From the NCBI RefSeq assembly GCF_000381905.1, contig NZ_KB907258.1, positions 1 through 64,000 on the forward strand: a stretch of DNA of 64,000 nt, written 5' to 3'. The DNA is from Paenibacillus fonticola DSM 21315. Its GTDB lineage: Bacteria; Bacillota; Bacilli; Paenibacillales; Paenibacillaceae. The translations under genes were made by a program, and so were the position numbers. Position 1 is the first letter of the stretch; each line of letters opens with the position of its first letter. The notes beneath the pieces were generated by a model. That model was not told where the DNA came from. It saw nothing but the letters and a program-made list of their open reading frames with translations, and did not search any database. Below are positions 34,903-44,504 of the stretch, one piece after another.

Positions 34903-35670
34903 CTATGATAACCCTCCGTAGCGACGTGTGCGGCGCTGGTATTCGGCTACCGCTTCAATCAGCTGCTCACGGCCGAATTCAGGCCAATATAAGTCCGTAA
35001 ACCACAGTTCACTATACGCTACCTGCCAGAGCATGAAATTGCTAAGTCGGAGCTCGCCGCCCGTCCGAATAAGCAAATCAGGATCACCCAATCCTGCTGA
35101 CAGCAAGTGGGAATTCACCATCTCTTCCGTAATGTCGTCCGGAGACAAAATACCTTCCCGCACCTGATGCGCGATCACCTTCATGCTCTCCGTTATTTCA
35201 CGACGACTGCCATAGTTCAGCGCAAAATTCAAAATAAGGCCGGTATTGTGCTTTGTTCGGGAGATCGCTTCCTCCATGGCTTCAATCGTATGCGCGGGAA
35301 GATTATCCGTATGCCCCATCATACGCACCTGAACATTTTTCTCAATAAGCTCCTCAAGTTCAAGCGCCAGAAACTCCTGCGGAAGCGACATCAGGAAATC
35401 AACTTCATCCTTGGGCCGCTTCCAGTTTTCTGTCGAAAATGCATATAGAGTTAGTATCCGAATGCCGAGCTCGTCTGCAGCGATCGTTGCCCGCTTCACT
35501 GCTTTCATTCCATTGCGATGTCCAATGATGCGCGGGAGGCCTAATCTGCGAGCCCAACGCCCGTTGCCGTCCATAATGATCGCGACATGCTCTGGAATGT
35601 TATCACCCGGCAACACTTCGGCAGAGTGCTTTTCCCCTTTTTTCCACCAGGATTGAAATAACTTGATCAT
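34903..35670 (-). CDS. uppS: Undecaprenyl diphosphate synthase (isoprenyl transferase)
   Basis: Makes the C55 lipid carrier for peptidoglycan. 255 residues from ATG 35670, seven bases after GGAGG. MDGNGRWARR places the catalytic Asp at 34; LYAFSTENWKRP and the C-terminal RTGGELRLSNFMLWQ are present. The frame runs open upstream to 35934 into frr, but that part is a shadow of frr and crosses its terminator. Confidence 0.96.
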   Translation of the reverse strand: MIKLFQSWWKKGEKHSAEVLPGDNIPEHVAIIMDGNGRWARRLGLPRIIGHRNGMKAVKRATIAADELGIRILTLYAFSTENWKRPKDEVDFLMSLPQEFLALELEELIEKNVQVRMMGHTDNLPAHTIEAMEEAISRTKHNTGLILNFALNYGSRREITESMKVIAHQVREGILSPDDITEEMVNSHLLSAGLGDPDLLIRTGGELRLSNFMLWQVAYSELWFTDLYWPEFGREQLIEAVAEYQRRTRRYGGLS

Positions 35671-35693
35671 TCCTCTTCCTCCAGCCGGTGATG

Positions 35694-35741
35694 AAAAAGA
35701 GACAAACCCCACCATGAAAGGAGGGGCCGCTTTTCGTCTCT
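35694..35741 (-). terminator. Terminator after frr
   Basis: Minus-strand GAGAC ... GTCTC with an inner CCCCTCC/GGTGGGG stem, followed by TTTTTC. Starts right at the frr stop. Confidence 0.8.
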
Positions 35742-36294
35742 TAAACTTCCATAATCTCTTTTTCTTTCGCAGCGAGTACCTTATCGACTTCCGCGATAAA
35801 TTTATCCGTTGACTTCTGAATATCTTCCTGATGGCGCCGAGATTCGTCTTCCGAAATGTCCGTTTTCTCAAGCTTTTTAATGTCATCATTGGCATCACGG
35901 CGAATGTTGCGAATTGCAACCTTTGCTTCTTCACCGAATTTCTTCGTCATTTTAACCAAATCGACCCGGCGCTCTTCGGTCAACGGCGGAATCGACAAAC
36001 GGATCATCGAGCCGTCATTAGCCGGTGTAAGTCCCAGGTCGGACTTCTGAATCGCACGCTCAATGTCAGCCAGCGAGGATTTATCCCAAGGCTGAATTAA
36101 CAGCGTCCGGGTGTCCGGCGTATTGATATTGGCCAGTTGATTAATTGGCGTTGGTGTTCCGTAATAATCCACCTGAATACGATCCAGCAGCGAAGGAGCC
36201 GCTCTTCCGGCACGCAGCGTTGCCAAATCTCTCTTCAAAGACTGAATCGCTTTATCCATACGTTCTTCAGCGTTTTGTTTAATCGATTGTGGCA

Positions 36295-36295
<1 letters not shown>
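35741..36295 (-). CDS. frr: Ribosome recycling factor
   Basis: With EF-G splits post-termination ribosomes. 184 residues, the two-domain RRF fold; [32 protein letters not shown] is cut here to its recognisable parts: RAGRA at about 28-32 and DYYGTPTP at about 43-50. The C-terminal helix bundle carries [12 protein letters not shown]. The ATG overlaps the pyrH stop as TAATG, so the pair is coupled. Confidence 0.97.
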
Positions 36296-37101
<806 letters not shown>

Positions 37102-37117
37102 TTAAGGGCGTTTGGTA

Positions 37118-37138
37118 AGAAAAGCACCTGCCGGTGCC
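37118..37138 (-). terminator. Second terminator after tsf
   Basis: Minus-strand GGCACC GGCA GGTGC then TTTTCTT. Short but GC-rich stem with a proper T-run. Confidence 0.7.
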
Positions 37139-37168
37139 TCTATTCAAAGATGTCTTCATAATCCTTTA

Positions 37169-37204
37169 AAAAAGAAGGAACACGCTGTGTTACATCCCTC
37201 TTTT
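37169..37204 (-). terminator. First terminator after tsf
   Basis: Minus-strand AACAC AGC GTGTT core (37191-37179) with outer GG/CC pairs, followed by TTCTTTTTT, 20 bp past the tsf stop. Confidence 0.65.
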
Positions 37205-37224
37205 ACATCTCATTCCCGCTTCAC

Positions 37225-37875
37225 TTAGCCGTTGACTTGAGACATAACCTCTTCTACGAAGTTGTCGACTTTTTTCTCCAGACCTTCACCCAGCTCATAA
37301 CGAACGAAACGGCGGATAGAGATATTTTCTCCGATCGTAGCGATTTTTTCATTCAGCAATGTAGCAATTGTTTTGTCCGGATCTTTAACGAAAGTTTGCT
37401 CCATCAAGCAATATTCTTCATAGTATTTGGAAATGCGGCCTTCGACCATTTTTTCAACGATCTTCTCAGGCTTGCCTTCATTCAATGCTTGTGCTTTCAG
37501 GATTTCCTTCTCTTTTTCAATTTCTTCCTGTGGCACTTCTTCACGGCGCACATAGCGAGGGCTTGAAGCTGCAATATGAAGCGCAATGTCGCGTACAAAT
37601 TCTTTAAACTGATCCGTCAAGGCTACAAAGTCAGTTTCACAGTTGACTTCGACAAGAACACCAATCCGGCCGCCAGCGTGAATGTAGGATTCTACAAGGC
37701 CTTCTGTAGCAATACGTCCAGCCTTTTTAGCCGAAGCAGCCAAACCTTTTTCACGAAGGAATTCAACCGCTTTATCAATATCCCCATTTACTTCTTCAAG
37801 CGCTTTTTTACAATCGAGCATTCCTGCTCCCGTTTTTTCGCGTAGTTCCTTTACCGCTTTTGCATCAACAGCCAT
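37225..37875 (-). CDS. tsf: Elongation factor Ts
   Basis: Nucleotide exchange factor for EF-Tu. 216 residues, the short Firmicute form. The N-terminal UBA-like region has [20 protein letters not shown], cut at its core motif [12 protein letters not shown] (about 16-27), and the core domain has [14 protein letters not shown] follows GGAGGGAATTTTAAA. Between rpsB and pyrH as in most bacteria. Confidence 0.97.
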   Translation of the reverse strand: MAVDAKAVKELREKTGAGMLDCKKALEEVNGDIDKAVEFLREKGLAASAKKAGRIATEGLVESYIHAGGRIGVLVEVNCETDFVALTDQFKEFVRDIALHIAASSPRYVRREEVPQEEIEKEKEILKAQALNEGKPEKIVEKMVEGRISKYYEEYCLMEQTFVKDPDKTIATLLNEKIATIGENISIRRFVRYELGEGLEKKVDNFVEEVMSQVNG

Positions 37876-37941
37876 TTTAAAATTCCCTCCATATCATTTA
37901 TAGGACCTAATCTAAAGTAAATTACCAAAGATTTATCCTTT

Positions 37942-37986
37942 AAAAAAAGGGTAGTGAGAGGTTTCACACCTACCAACCACCCTTTT
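37942..37986 (-). terminator. Terminator after rpsB
   Basis: Minus-strand AAAAGGGT ... ACCCTTTTTTT with an inner GGTAGgTG/CACTACC-type stem. Likely partial, since tsf is normally co-expressed. Confidence 0.8.
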
Positions 37987-38026
37987 CATTTAATTCATTC
38001 TTTATTTTGGAAGCCCGACAAACATT

Positions 38027-38725
38027 TTATGCTGTCGTTTGCTCCCCTTGATTCGCTTCGATTACGGCGTCTGCCATTTTACCAGTCAACAGCTTAACAG
38101 CGCGAATCGCGTCGTCGTTACCTGGAATGACATAGTCGATTTCATCCGGATCGCAGTTTGTATCAACAATACCTACGATTGGGATACCCAATTTACGAGC
38201 TTCAGCAACCGCAATACGCTCTTTGCGCGGATCAATGATGAACAAAGCGCTTGGCAAGCCCTTCATATTCTTGATACCGCCGAGGAATTTCTCAAGGCGT
38301 TCCTTCTCTTTGCGGAGCAGGATAACTTCTTTCTTCGGAAGCACTTCAAACGTGCCATCCTCTTCCCAATTTTCCAATTGCTTCAAACGGTCGATCCGTT
38401 TTTGAATTGTTTGGAAGTTAGTCAAAGTTCCCCCGAGCCAGCGTTGGTTAATATAAAATTGACCCGCGCGCTCTGCTTCTTCTTTAACTGAGTCTTGAGC
38501 CTGCTTCTTCGTACCAACGAACAAAATTGTACCGTTGTCTTCCGCAATGCTCTTCACGAAGTTATAAGCTTCTTCCACTTTCTTGACCGTCTTTTGCAGG
38601 TCGATAATATAAATTCCGTTTCTTTCAGTGAAGATATAACGATCCATTTTCGGGTTCCAGCGACGTGTCTGGTGTCCGAAGTGCACACCTGCCTCAAGCA
38701 GTTGTTTCATGGAGATTACTGCCAT
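38027..38725 (-). CDS. rpsB: 30S ribosomal protein S2
   Basis: 232 residues from ATG 38725, which follows [37 protein letters not shown] is split here to its key parts: LEAGVHFGH (about 9-17) and [15 protein letters not shown] and the C-terminal [19 protein letters not shown] are also diagnostic. The open frame to 38830 lies in the leader. Transcribed from its own promoter immediately after the fla/che operon. Confidence 0.97.
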   Translation of the reverse strand: MAVISMKQLLEAGVHFGHQTRRWNPKMDRYIFTERNGIYIIDLQKTVKKVEEAYNFVKSIAEDNGTILFVGTKKQAQDSVKEEAERAGQFYINQRWLGGTLTNFQTIQKRIDRLKQLENWEEDGTFEVLPKKEVILLRKEKERLEKFLGGIKNMKGLPSALFIIDPRKERIAVAEARKLGIPIVGIVDTNCDPDEIDYVIPGNDDAIRAVKLLTGKMADAVIEANQGEQTTA

Positions 38726-38857
38726 CTTCACGCACCTCCTAAGTTTGGTTTTGTTTGATGCTCCCTCCGCAGGCTTCATCTTCCCCCAAGACTTCTCATT
38801 CATAATGAAAAGCACCCTTGGCAAAATCACCCTGCGTGCGTTATAACACCGTCAATT

Positions 38858-38886
38858 AATATACCATAAGTAACAAATGGATGCAA
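38858..38886 (-). promoter_or_regulatory. Sigma-A promoter of rpsB
   Basis: TTGCAT (38886-38881), 17 bp, TATATT (38863-38858) on the minus strand, with TGG before the -10. Predicts a leader of about 125 nt before rpsB. Confidence 0.75.
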
Positions 38887-38994
38887 CCGAAGTTCATACC
38901 ACTCAGCCTCCAGAGGCATCCTGCCGGGTTCGAAAGCCATTCAAGCCTGCCCCGGATCCGTACCGTGCGCACTTTAGGGATGACGCCATCTTAT

Positions 38995-39657
38995 TTACTG
39001 CTTCGGCTTGGTCGTGATTTTAGTAATAATGGAACTATGCTTTTCGCCGACTTGAAACGTGTAGGTACCCGTGCGGATTTTTTTATTAATCCCCCGTTTC
39101 GAAGCCTCTTTTATAAATGTATCGCTGCTAGAAATTACCCCGGCCTTTTGCAAGCCGTTAGCGACCTCAGTCAGGCTGTCCCCATACGATATTTTGTATT
39201 TCACCGTGACAGGCTCCGGTTCTTTTACAGCGTTTATGACGGCGGCATCGGCTTCTTTAGGAACGCCGGCTTCCGGTTTCTCCGGAGCCGCCGGCTTATC
39301 CGTTTGCAGCTTGCTTTCACCATTTGCGCCTGGAGCTTGCCCGCTATCCGATTGGGGGTCCTGCGGAGTTGCAGGCGTATTTGGCGCCTCAGGCTGCTCT
39401 GGTTCCGACGGCTCTTCAGCAGTATCGGCTGGATCCAGCTTGTCCTCCGCCATCCTAGACTCCCATTCTTCCTCTGTGAGCAGCAGTTCGTCTTCCCCTA
39501 CTACCCGCAAATTCAACTTCTCGGCAGCTTGCTTGACCTGCTCCTCTGTCACAAGCTTGTTCTGCTGACCTTGCCCAATCATGATGATTTGCAATAAAAG
39601 CGCGCCAGCAATGAGGCCGATTCCAATTCCCAACATGAAGTGGCGATTTCTGAACAT
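38995..39657 (-). CDS. Membrane-anchored protein with C-terminal YceG/MltG-like domain
   Basis: 220 residues. One N-terminal membrane segment (about 8-28), then a charged region with EEQVKQAAEKLNLRVV, a long Pro/Glu/Ala-rich linker (about 75-150) and a C-terminal domain of about 65 residues (YKISYGDSLTEVANGLQKAGVI ... GTYTFQVGE) that resembles the LysM-like N-terminal domain of MltG (YceG). The transglycosylase catalytic part is missing. Last gene of the fla/che run, sharing one base with the previous stop (TAATG). Could be a cell-wall-binding accessory of the operon; function unknown. Confidence 0.7.
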   Translation of the reverse strand: MFRNRHFMLGIGIGLIAGALLLQIIMIGQGQQNKLVTEEQVKQAAEKLNLRVVGEDELLLTEEEWESRMAEDKLDPADTAEEPSEPEQPEAPNTPATPQDPQSDSGQAPGANGESKLQTDKPAAPEKPEAGVPKEADAAVINAVKEPEPVTVKYKISYGDSLTEVANGLQKAGVISSSDTFIKEASKRGINKKIRTGTYTFQVGEKHSSIITKITTKPKQ

Positions 39658-40274
39658 TACGCTTCCTCCCTGTTAGCCAATTGCAAAATAAGCTGAACCT
39701 CGCCGCGCTGAATTCCGATAGATTTGGCAATCATATCGATAGATTTTCCTTTAGCATACAGCTCAAACAGCTCCGGGTACCTGTCGCGCAGTGAATCGGT
39801 AGTCTGGAACTCCTCCTCCTCAGAGGTGGAAGCCGCAGCTTCTGCGGCAGCCGATGCTTGCACTGCTAAAGGAGGAACTGCTTCGCTTGGATGATGCACA
39901 GCCTGATGCACAGCCGCTTGAGATGATGGTTCGATTGGTGAAAGAGAGGAGGATTCCTCTGGAACTGGAGGAACCTCCAGGGATTCAAAACGAGCAGCAA
40001 GCTGCCGGTTGGACTGCTCCACCTCTAATAGACGCTGGCGCAGCTCTACGATGGATTCCTGCTGCGCCAATTGCTTAGATGTAAAATCCTGCTTCATACC
40101 GGCAATCAAATCAATTAGTTCCTCATTTTCTTTCTCAATTTCAGCCATATATTGTTCAAATATGGCCTCCATCTCATTCGCCGTTTCACCGCCAGGTTTC
40201 CGGCCGGGTAAAAATATAGCATATAATATAGAAGCAATCCCCAGCATCACGATATAAATCCATGGCTCTCCCAA
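39657..40274 (-). CDS. SwrB-like single-pass membrane coiled-coil protein
   Basis: About 205 residues. N-terminal membrane segment (IYIVMLGIASILYAIFLPG), a coiled-coil region (about 35-95; EMEAIFEQYMAEIEKENEEL), a Pro/Ser/Glu/Ala linker and a C-terminal helix-turn-helix-like segment (YPELFELYAKGKSIDMIAKS). Size, topology and position between sigD and rpsB match Bacillus SwrB (YlxL), which promotes flagellar assembly; sequence identity cannot be judged here. Start TTG 40274 is chosen because AGGTGAGG is 6 bases upstream; GTG 40286 has no separate site. Confidence 0.65.
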   Translation of the reverse strand: MGEPWIYIVMLGIASILYAIFLPGRKPGGETANEMEAIFEQYMAEIEKENEELIDLIAGMKQDFTSKQLAQQESIVELRQRLLEVEQSNRQLAARFESLEVPPVPEESSSLSPIEPSSQAAVHQAVHHPSEAVPPLAVQASAAAEAAASTSEEEEFQTTDSLRDRYPELFELYAKGKSIDMIAKSIGIQRGEVQLILQLANREEA

Positions 40275-40319
40275 TGTTATCCTCACCTTTTGCTGTACGT
40301 ATTCATGTATGTTGTCCTG

Positions 40320-40640
40320 CTAAAATGACAAATCGATATGTTTTCCTTTATAGGGATGCTCGGCTGGCTGATCTTTATCCCGCTCTTCCTGCTGTTCTCC
40401 GGACTCCGGTTGCTCTTGCTGCCGGTCAGAGGAGGCACTTCCTTCTCGTTTTACAGCCTTGTTATGAGCGCTCTGTTCCAACCCCGAGCTTCTTTTCCGT
40501 TCAAGCTCGCTCGTCTTCAAATTTTGCTGTGCGAGTAAAGACTGATCACTGAGAGGCCTCTGCTGCTGATCTTGCTGAATACGCCCCGCCTCGCTAGTCC
40601 GGGGGACAGCTATTTGCAATTCAACGGATTTCATATTCAT
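40320..40640 (-). CDS. Small charged protein of the fla/che operon, unknown function
   Basis: 106 residues from ATG 40640, after TTGAGGTG with a 6-base spacer. Very hydrophilic, Gln/Glu/Ser/Lys/Arg-rich, probably disordered, and ending HPYKGKHIDLSF, which looks like a conserved tail motif. No membrane segment. Lies between the DUF342 gene and the SwrB-like gene, tightly spaced, so co-transcribed. I do not recognise a family. Confidence 0.65.
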   Translation of the reverse strand: MNMKSVELQIAVPRTSEAGRIQQDQQQRPLSDQSLLAQQNLKTSELERKRSSGLEQSAHNKAVKREGSASSDRQQEQPESGEQQEERDKDQPAEHPYKGKHIDLSF

Positions 40641-40691
40641 AAAAATCACCTCAAGCCGAATTCAGAGAATTGTTTGTCTTCATTAGGAGCC

Positions 40692-42104
40692 CTAGACGTA
40701 AGCCGACATAGAAATGTCTCCTTCACTATAATAGAAAGACATTCGGGACACAGGATCTTTAATATATTTTGTATATCTGCCAATGACAATTCTAGATCCG
40801 CCATAAATCATTTTCAGCACATCCACCCGTGCATTTCCCGTCTCTTCCAGCGCCTTCTCGATAAATAGCATCCGTTCTCTAATTTCCTCAAGCTCTTGCA
40901 TGTTTGATTTCTGGGTCAAGTTAAGCTTCGATCTCATCGCCACCTTATCCGGTGTCAGTTTTCCCATGGAAGCGAGCTGATCAAGCAAAGCAAGCGCTTT
41001 CTTCGTCTTGTCAAGATTTTCCATCTGGACCTTTGTCTGCTGACGCAGCTCAAGCAGTTCATTCCGCAGCTCCGGCAAAACCCCCACTTCAATCGAAGTC
41101 GTTGTAGACATCGGATTGCCGATAATTCGGGCCGTAACCCGCTCGCCTGCCTGAATGTTACCACCGACGATAAGACCTTTGGTTCCGCTGCAGATCACAT
41201 CACGGCCAGCCCGGACATTGGAATGCATAATACTTTGCGTAACGATGACATCCTCGCCAGCCTGAACGTTTCCATCCTGGATAAACGAGCTCTTTACGTG
41301 GTGAGCCGCTTTGACTAGCCCTTTGTTATAACCGATAATGCCGCCTGTTATTTCAATGGAACCATCGGCAATTAACTCCGCACCCTCTACTCCGCCATTG
41401 ACACGAATATCCCCGGAAGCGCAGACGCGAAAACCAGTCAAAACGTTGCCGCGGATGACGACCGTCCCTACAAAATCGATATTACCGGTACTATAGTCGA
41501 CATCGCCATTAATCTCATAGACCGGAAATACGTTCAATTTGCCTTTATCCGTCCGCGTGACTAGACCGTCGATTGCCGCATACATTGCTGTCTGTTCCGG
41601 GTTAAGAACGACATTTTTGCCTACCTTAAAGCGCGCTTCCTTCCCTTCCTTACAAGGAATCGGCTCGCCTGTAATCGCTGTGCCAGGGCTTCCCGGCACC
41701 GGTGGGACAAGCTCTGCGATAATCTGGCCTTTTCGTACGTTGTTCAAGCGGGTGATGTCTTTAAAATCTACTGTGCCGTCATCGCTCTCCGCCGGTTTAC
41801 GGTGCTGATCCTCGTCATCCATCGGCACCGCATAGCGAATCGAGCCGTCTTTGCCTTGTACCGGCTCGATTCCGATAGCGATCGGTGTTTTACTAAAATA
41901 GTATTCTTTAGGATGAAGAGAAAATCTTGTCACGATATCGTCCTGAATACCGTATTTCACACCTTCCCCTCGCAAAAAGTGAAGCAAAACATCAGGAGTA
42001 CAAGTAAACTCCTCATCCTTCTTCAAAAATTGCAAATAGGCTACCGTTTTGTCATCATTCATCGTTACACTCAAAATTTGAGCTAGATCCTTCATGTATT
42101 CCAT
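40692..42104 (-). CDS. FapA-domain (DUF342) protein
   Basis: 470 residues from ATG 42104, eight bases after AAGGAGG. The middle part (about 180-330) is a right-handed beta-helix type repeat (GNIDFVGTVVIRGNV, GGVEGAELIADGSIEITGG), followed by a long helical coiled-coil region (about 330-440; LRNELLELRQQTKVQMENLDKT) and a short C-terminal end. This is the DUF342/FapA architecture (B. subtilis YlxB-like position next to sigD is not the usual place). It may tune sigma-D or motility; no enzymatic motif seen. Confidence 0.8.
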   Translation of the reverse strand: MEYMKDLAQILSVTMNDDKTVAYLQFLKKDEEFTCTPDVLLHFLRGEGVKYGIQDDIVTRFSLHPKEYYFSKTPIAIGIEPVQGKDGSIRYAVPMDDEDQHRKPAESDDGTVDFKDITRLNNVRKGQIIAELVPPVPGSPGTAITGEPIPCKEGKEARFKVGKNVVLNPEQTAMYAAIDGLVTRTDKGKLNVFPVYEINGDVDYSTGNIDFVGTVVIRGNVLTGFRVCASGDIRVNGGVEGAELIADGSIEITGGIIGYNKGLVKAAHHVKSSFIQDGNVQAGEDVIVTQSIMHSNVRAGRDVICSGTKGLIVGGNIQAGERVTARIIGNPMSTTTSIEVGVLPELRNELLELRQQTKVQMENLDKTKKALALLDQLASMGKLTPDKVAMRSKLNLTQKSNMQELEEIRERMLFIEKALEETGNARVDVLKMIYGGSRIVIGRYTKYIKDPVSRMSFYYSEGDISMSAYV

Positions 42105-42155
42105 TAGTCGTTCCTCCTTCCATCTCATAATACTCGCAAGTTCATCTTGCAGTCT

Positions 42156-42944
42156 TCAATCTTCTCTCATCAACAAATCTTTCTGTTTCTCCAAGCTGCC
42201 ACGCAGTCTAAGAATAGCTTTAGAATGGAGTTGAGAGATACGTGACGGGGAAAGAGACATCACCTCCGCGATTTCACTTAAGGATAGATCATCATAGTAT
42301 AGTAAAGAAACTACCGTCCGTTCCTTCTCGGTCAGCTTTTCGATCCCTTTCGCCAAAGAATCTTTAAGGAAAAATTCCCTCACTTTGTAATCGGGATTTT
42401 TAGCTTTCTCATCGATCAATAAAGTAAGCCGCGTTTCGGATTCCTCTTCCCGAATCGGATCTTCTAACGAACAAAGAGTCATGACGGCAACTTCCTGCAG
42501 CATATTTTGAAATTCCTTCTCGCTTACGTTCAAATAAGCGCTCATTTCCATATCTGTAACAGAACGGAGGTATTGCTGCTCCAATTGCTGATACCCTTCT
42601 TCAATTTTTTTAGCTTTTTCGCGAACAGACCTGGGAACCCAATCCCCCTGCCGCAATCCGTCCAGGATGGCCCCTCTAACTCTCCATGAAGCATAGGTCT
42701 CAAATTGCAGACCCCGTTTATAGTCAAATTTCTCTACAGCATCTATCAAGCCCATTATACCATTACTGTACAAGTCATCTTTAGACACATTTTTCGGAAG
42801 GCCCACCGCAAGACGTCCCGATACATAATCGACAATGTGTAAATGCTTTTCAATAAGCTGTTTTTTGGCCTCTATTTCGCCGTGTTCTTTCCAACGCTCC
42901 CACACATCAGCGTAGCTTAAAGAGGATGTCTTTCGCTCTTCCAA
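42156..42944 (-). CDS. sigD: RNA polymerase sigma factor SigD/FliA
   Basis: Directs late flagellar, chemotaxis and autolysin genes. 262 residues with region 2 (LYSNGIMGLIDAVEKFDYKRG, around 60-80), region 3 (RSVREKAKKIEEGYQQLE) and the region 4 helix-turn-helix (LSEIAEVMSLSPSRISQLHSKA). TTG start at 42944, ten bases after AAGGAGG. Its position near the 3' end of the fla/che operon is as in Bacillus, where expression depends on distance from the promoter. Confidence 0.95.
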   Translation of the reverse strand: MEERKTSSLSYADVWERWKEHGEIEAKKQLIEKHLHIVDYVSGRLAVGLPKNVSKDDLYSNGIMGLIDAVEKFDYKRGLQFETYASWRVRGAILDGLRQGDWVPRSVREKAKKIEEGYQQLEQQYLRSVTDMEMSAYLNVSEKEFQNMLQEVAVMTLCSLEDPIREEESETRLTLLIDEKAKNPDYKVREFFLKDSLAKGIEKLTEKERTVVSLLYYDDLSLSEIAEVMSLSPSRISQLHSKAILRLRGSLEKQKDLLMRED

Positions 42945-42959
42945 TTGCCTTCACCCTCC

Positions 42960-43382
42960 TTAGTTTTCTGTCAGGTGACGAACAACTTTAGCCAGTTCTT
43001 CAGGATCTTTGTCGTCAGATGTCTTTACCAATTTTGGCGGGTTTAATGGTGTAAAATCGTTCTGTCCTGTCTGATCTCCAAGTGGCTGCTTCAACAAGTC
43101 GTTCAGTTCATCCGTTTCATCCGGAGTCGTCAAATCAAGCTGTCCGCCTTTTCCCTCATCTTCGGGAGATACGCCTAATTCCTCGGTCTCTGGGATCGGG
43201 GACATTTCTTTCATGAAGCCGAACATCCAGTAGGCCGCATAAGAAAGCGCAAACCAGACCACAAAGCCAATCAATGATCGGATTAAGCTTGTCATAAACA
43301 AGTTACTGCTAGAAGAGACAGCAAACGTGATTAAAAACCCAAAGAGTCCAAACAACATGTAATATTTCATTTTTCCAGCCAT
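42960..43382 (-). CDS. Small two-helix membrane protein between cheD and sigD
   Basis: 140 residues. Two membrane segments (about 6-27 and 32-52) are followed by an acidic, Asp/Glu/Thr-rich soluble tail. Three bases separate it from the cheD stop, with AAAGGA as ribosome site, so it is an operon member. Bacillus has no gene in this slot between cheD and sigD. Family not recognised; it may be a Paenibacillaceae-specific motility accessory. Confidence 0.75.
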   Translation of the reverse strand: MAGKMKYYMLFGLFGFLITFAVSSSSNLFMTSLIRSLIGFVVWFALSYAAYWMFGFMKEMSPIPETEELGVSPEDEGKGGQLDLTTPDETDELNDLLKQPLGDQTGQNDFTPLNPPKLVKTSDDKDPEELAKVVRHLTEN

Positions 43383-43384
43383 GG

Positions 43385-43882
43385 CTACAATTCCTTTATA
43401 CCCTTTTGTACACTGCGTATGAACAATATACCGGTCTCACAATCAAGCTCGATTGTTCTACCGTAATTGCCCCCTGTATCTTCCGCTAGTAAAGGGATAC
43501 CCAGTTCGTTTAATTTTTCCTTGCAAGACTCCACATTTCGCGGGCCAATCCGGAGCGAATCCCCTGTTCCGGCAAAAGTGAACATTTGAGATCCGCCTGC
43601 CATTTTAGCCACTATTCTCGCCTGATCTGCTCCGCTTTCCAGTAATCGTTCTAATAAAGCTGGGACAGCAGTGTCCGCATATTTCGCAATGTTTAATGCG
43701 CCATCGCGTGCTATCGTAGAGACCGGAAGCATTACATGTGCAAGACCAGCCACTTTGACGATCGGATCGAATAAAGTTAATCCTACGCAGGAGCCAAGCC
43801 CTGTCGTACGAATTAGCCCTTGCTGCTCGATGATATTGAGATCTGCCATACCGACCTTAACAACTCGCTGCTCTTCAATCAT
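43385..43882 (-). CDS. cheD: Chemoreceptor glutamine deamidase CheD
   Basis: Deamidates receptor glutamines and binds CheC. 165 residues; the catalytic Cys is in TTGLGSCVGLTLFDP and the His in AGLAHVMLP; MAGGSQMF follows. Begins inside the last eight bases of cheC. Together with CheC forms the Bacillus-type adaptation loop. Confidence 0.94.
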   Translation of the reverse strand: MIEEQRVVKVGMADLNIIEQQGLIRTTGLGSCVGLTLFDPIVKVAGLAHVMLPVSTIARDGALNIAKYADTAVPALLERLLESGADQARIVAKMAGGSQMFTFAGTGDSLRIGPRNVESCKEKLNELGIPLLAEDTGGNYGRTIELDCETGILFIRSVQKGIKEL

Positions 43883-44501
43883 GATTCATTGGTACTCCTA
43901 AGGCAGCGAATATTTTATCAAACGAATCTGGATCCGGTATAAGGAAAAATTGTCCCTCCACTTCATGTTGTCCTTCGATAAAGGTCGTATCGATCAGCAA
44001 TGCGGAATCACCCATTTCACCAAACTGCAGCAGTCCATAACTAAGTATTGCCCCCGCCATATCCATGGCCAGCGCTGGCACTGTCGGCATCATAGAGAGC
44101 GATGTGAAATCAGCAAGCGAAGACAAGTAGGAGCCTGCCAATATGTTACCGATTTCAGACAACGCCGACCATTCCATCTCCGAAAACTCTTCCTCGCTTT
44201 CGACTTGAAGACCAGCGAGGCGATGAAGCAGCTTCTTCGCTGCTTCAGGACTAAGGATAAAAAACAGATTGCCAGGGGCATCCCCTTCAACTCTTAAAAA
44301 GATAGCGAGAACTACACTCTCCGCCCCGCCTACTTTGTCAGCAACGGCTTCGAATGGCAGCATCTGCACTTTGGGAACCGCCATATCAATCGGTTTATCA
44401 AGGAGTCTCGACAAAGCGGTTGCCGCATTACCCGCACCGATGTTGCCAACTTCCTTTAACACATCCATTTTAAATTCCTCAAAGCCTCTGAACAGATCCA
44501 C
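43875..44501 (-). CDS. cheC: CheY-P phosphatase CheC
   Basis: 208 residues with two CheC/FliY-type phosphatase signatures, ExxxxxxN: KEVGNIGAGNAATAL near residue 16 and SEIGNILAGSYLSSLA near 115. Dephosphorylates CheY-P, stimulated by CheD. The GTG at 44501 is taken as start; an ATG 11 codons later also has a fair site. Confidence 0.93.
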   Translation of the reverse strand: MDLFRGFEEFKMDVLKEVGNIGAGNAATALSRLLDKPIDMAVPKVQMLPFEAVADKVGGAESVVLAIFLRVEGDAPGNLFFILSPEAAKKLLHRLAGLQVESEEEFSEMEWSALSEIGNILAGSYLSSLADFTSLSMMPTVPALAMDMAGAILSYGLLQFGEMGDSALLIDTTFIEGQHEVEGQFFLIPDPDSFDKIFAALGVPMNHD

Positions 44502-44504
44502 CTC

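Noticed and set aside
35671-35934. Extended N-terminus of UppS overlapping frr
   Set aside because: Basic low-similarity sequence antisense to nothing but in another frame of frr; crosses the frr terminator; strong ribosome site at 35670 instead.
38920-38975. tRNA-like TTCGAACCC segment
   Set aside because: No acceptor stem, anticodon arm or D arm can be formed around it.
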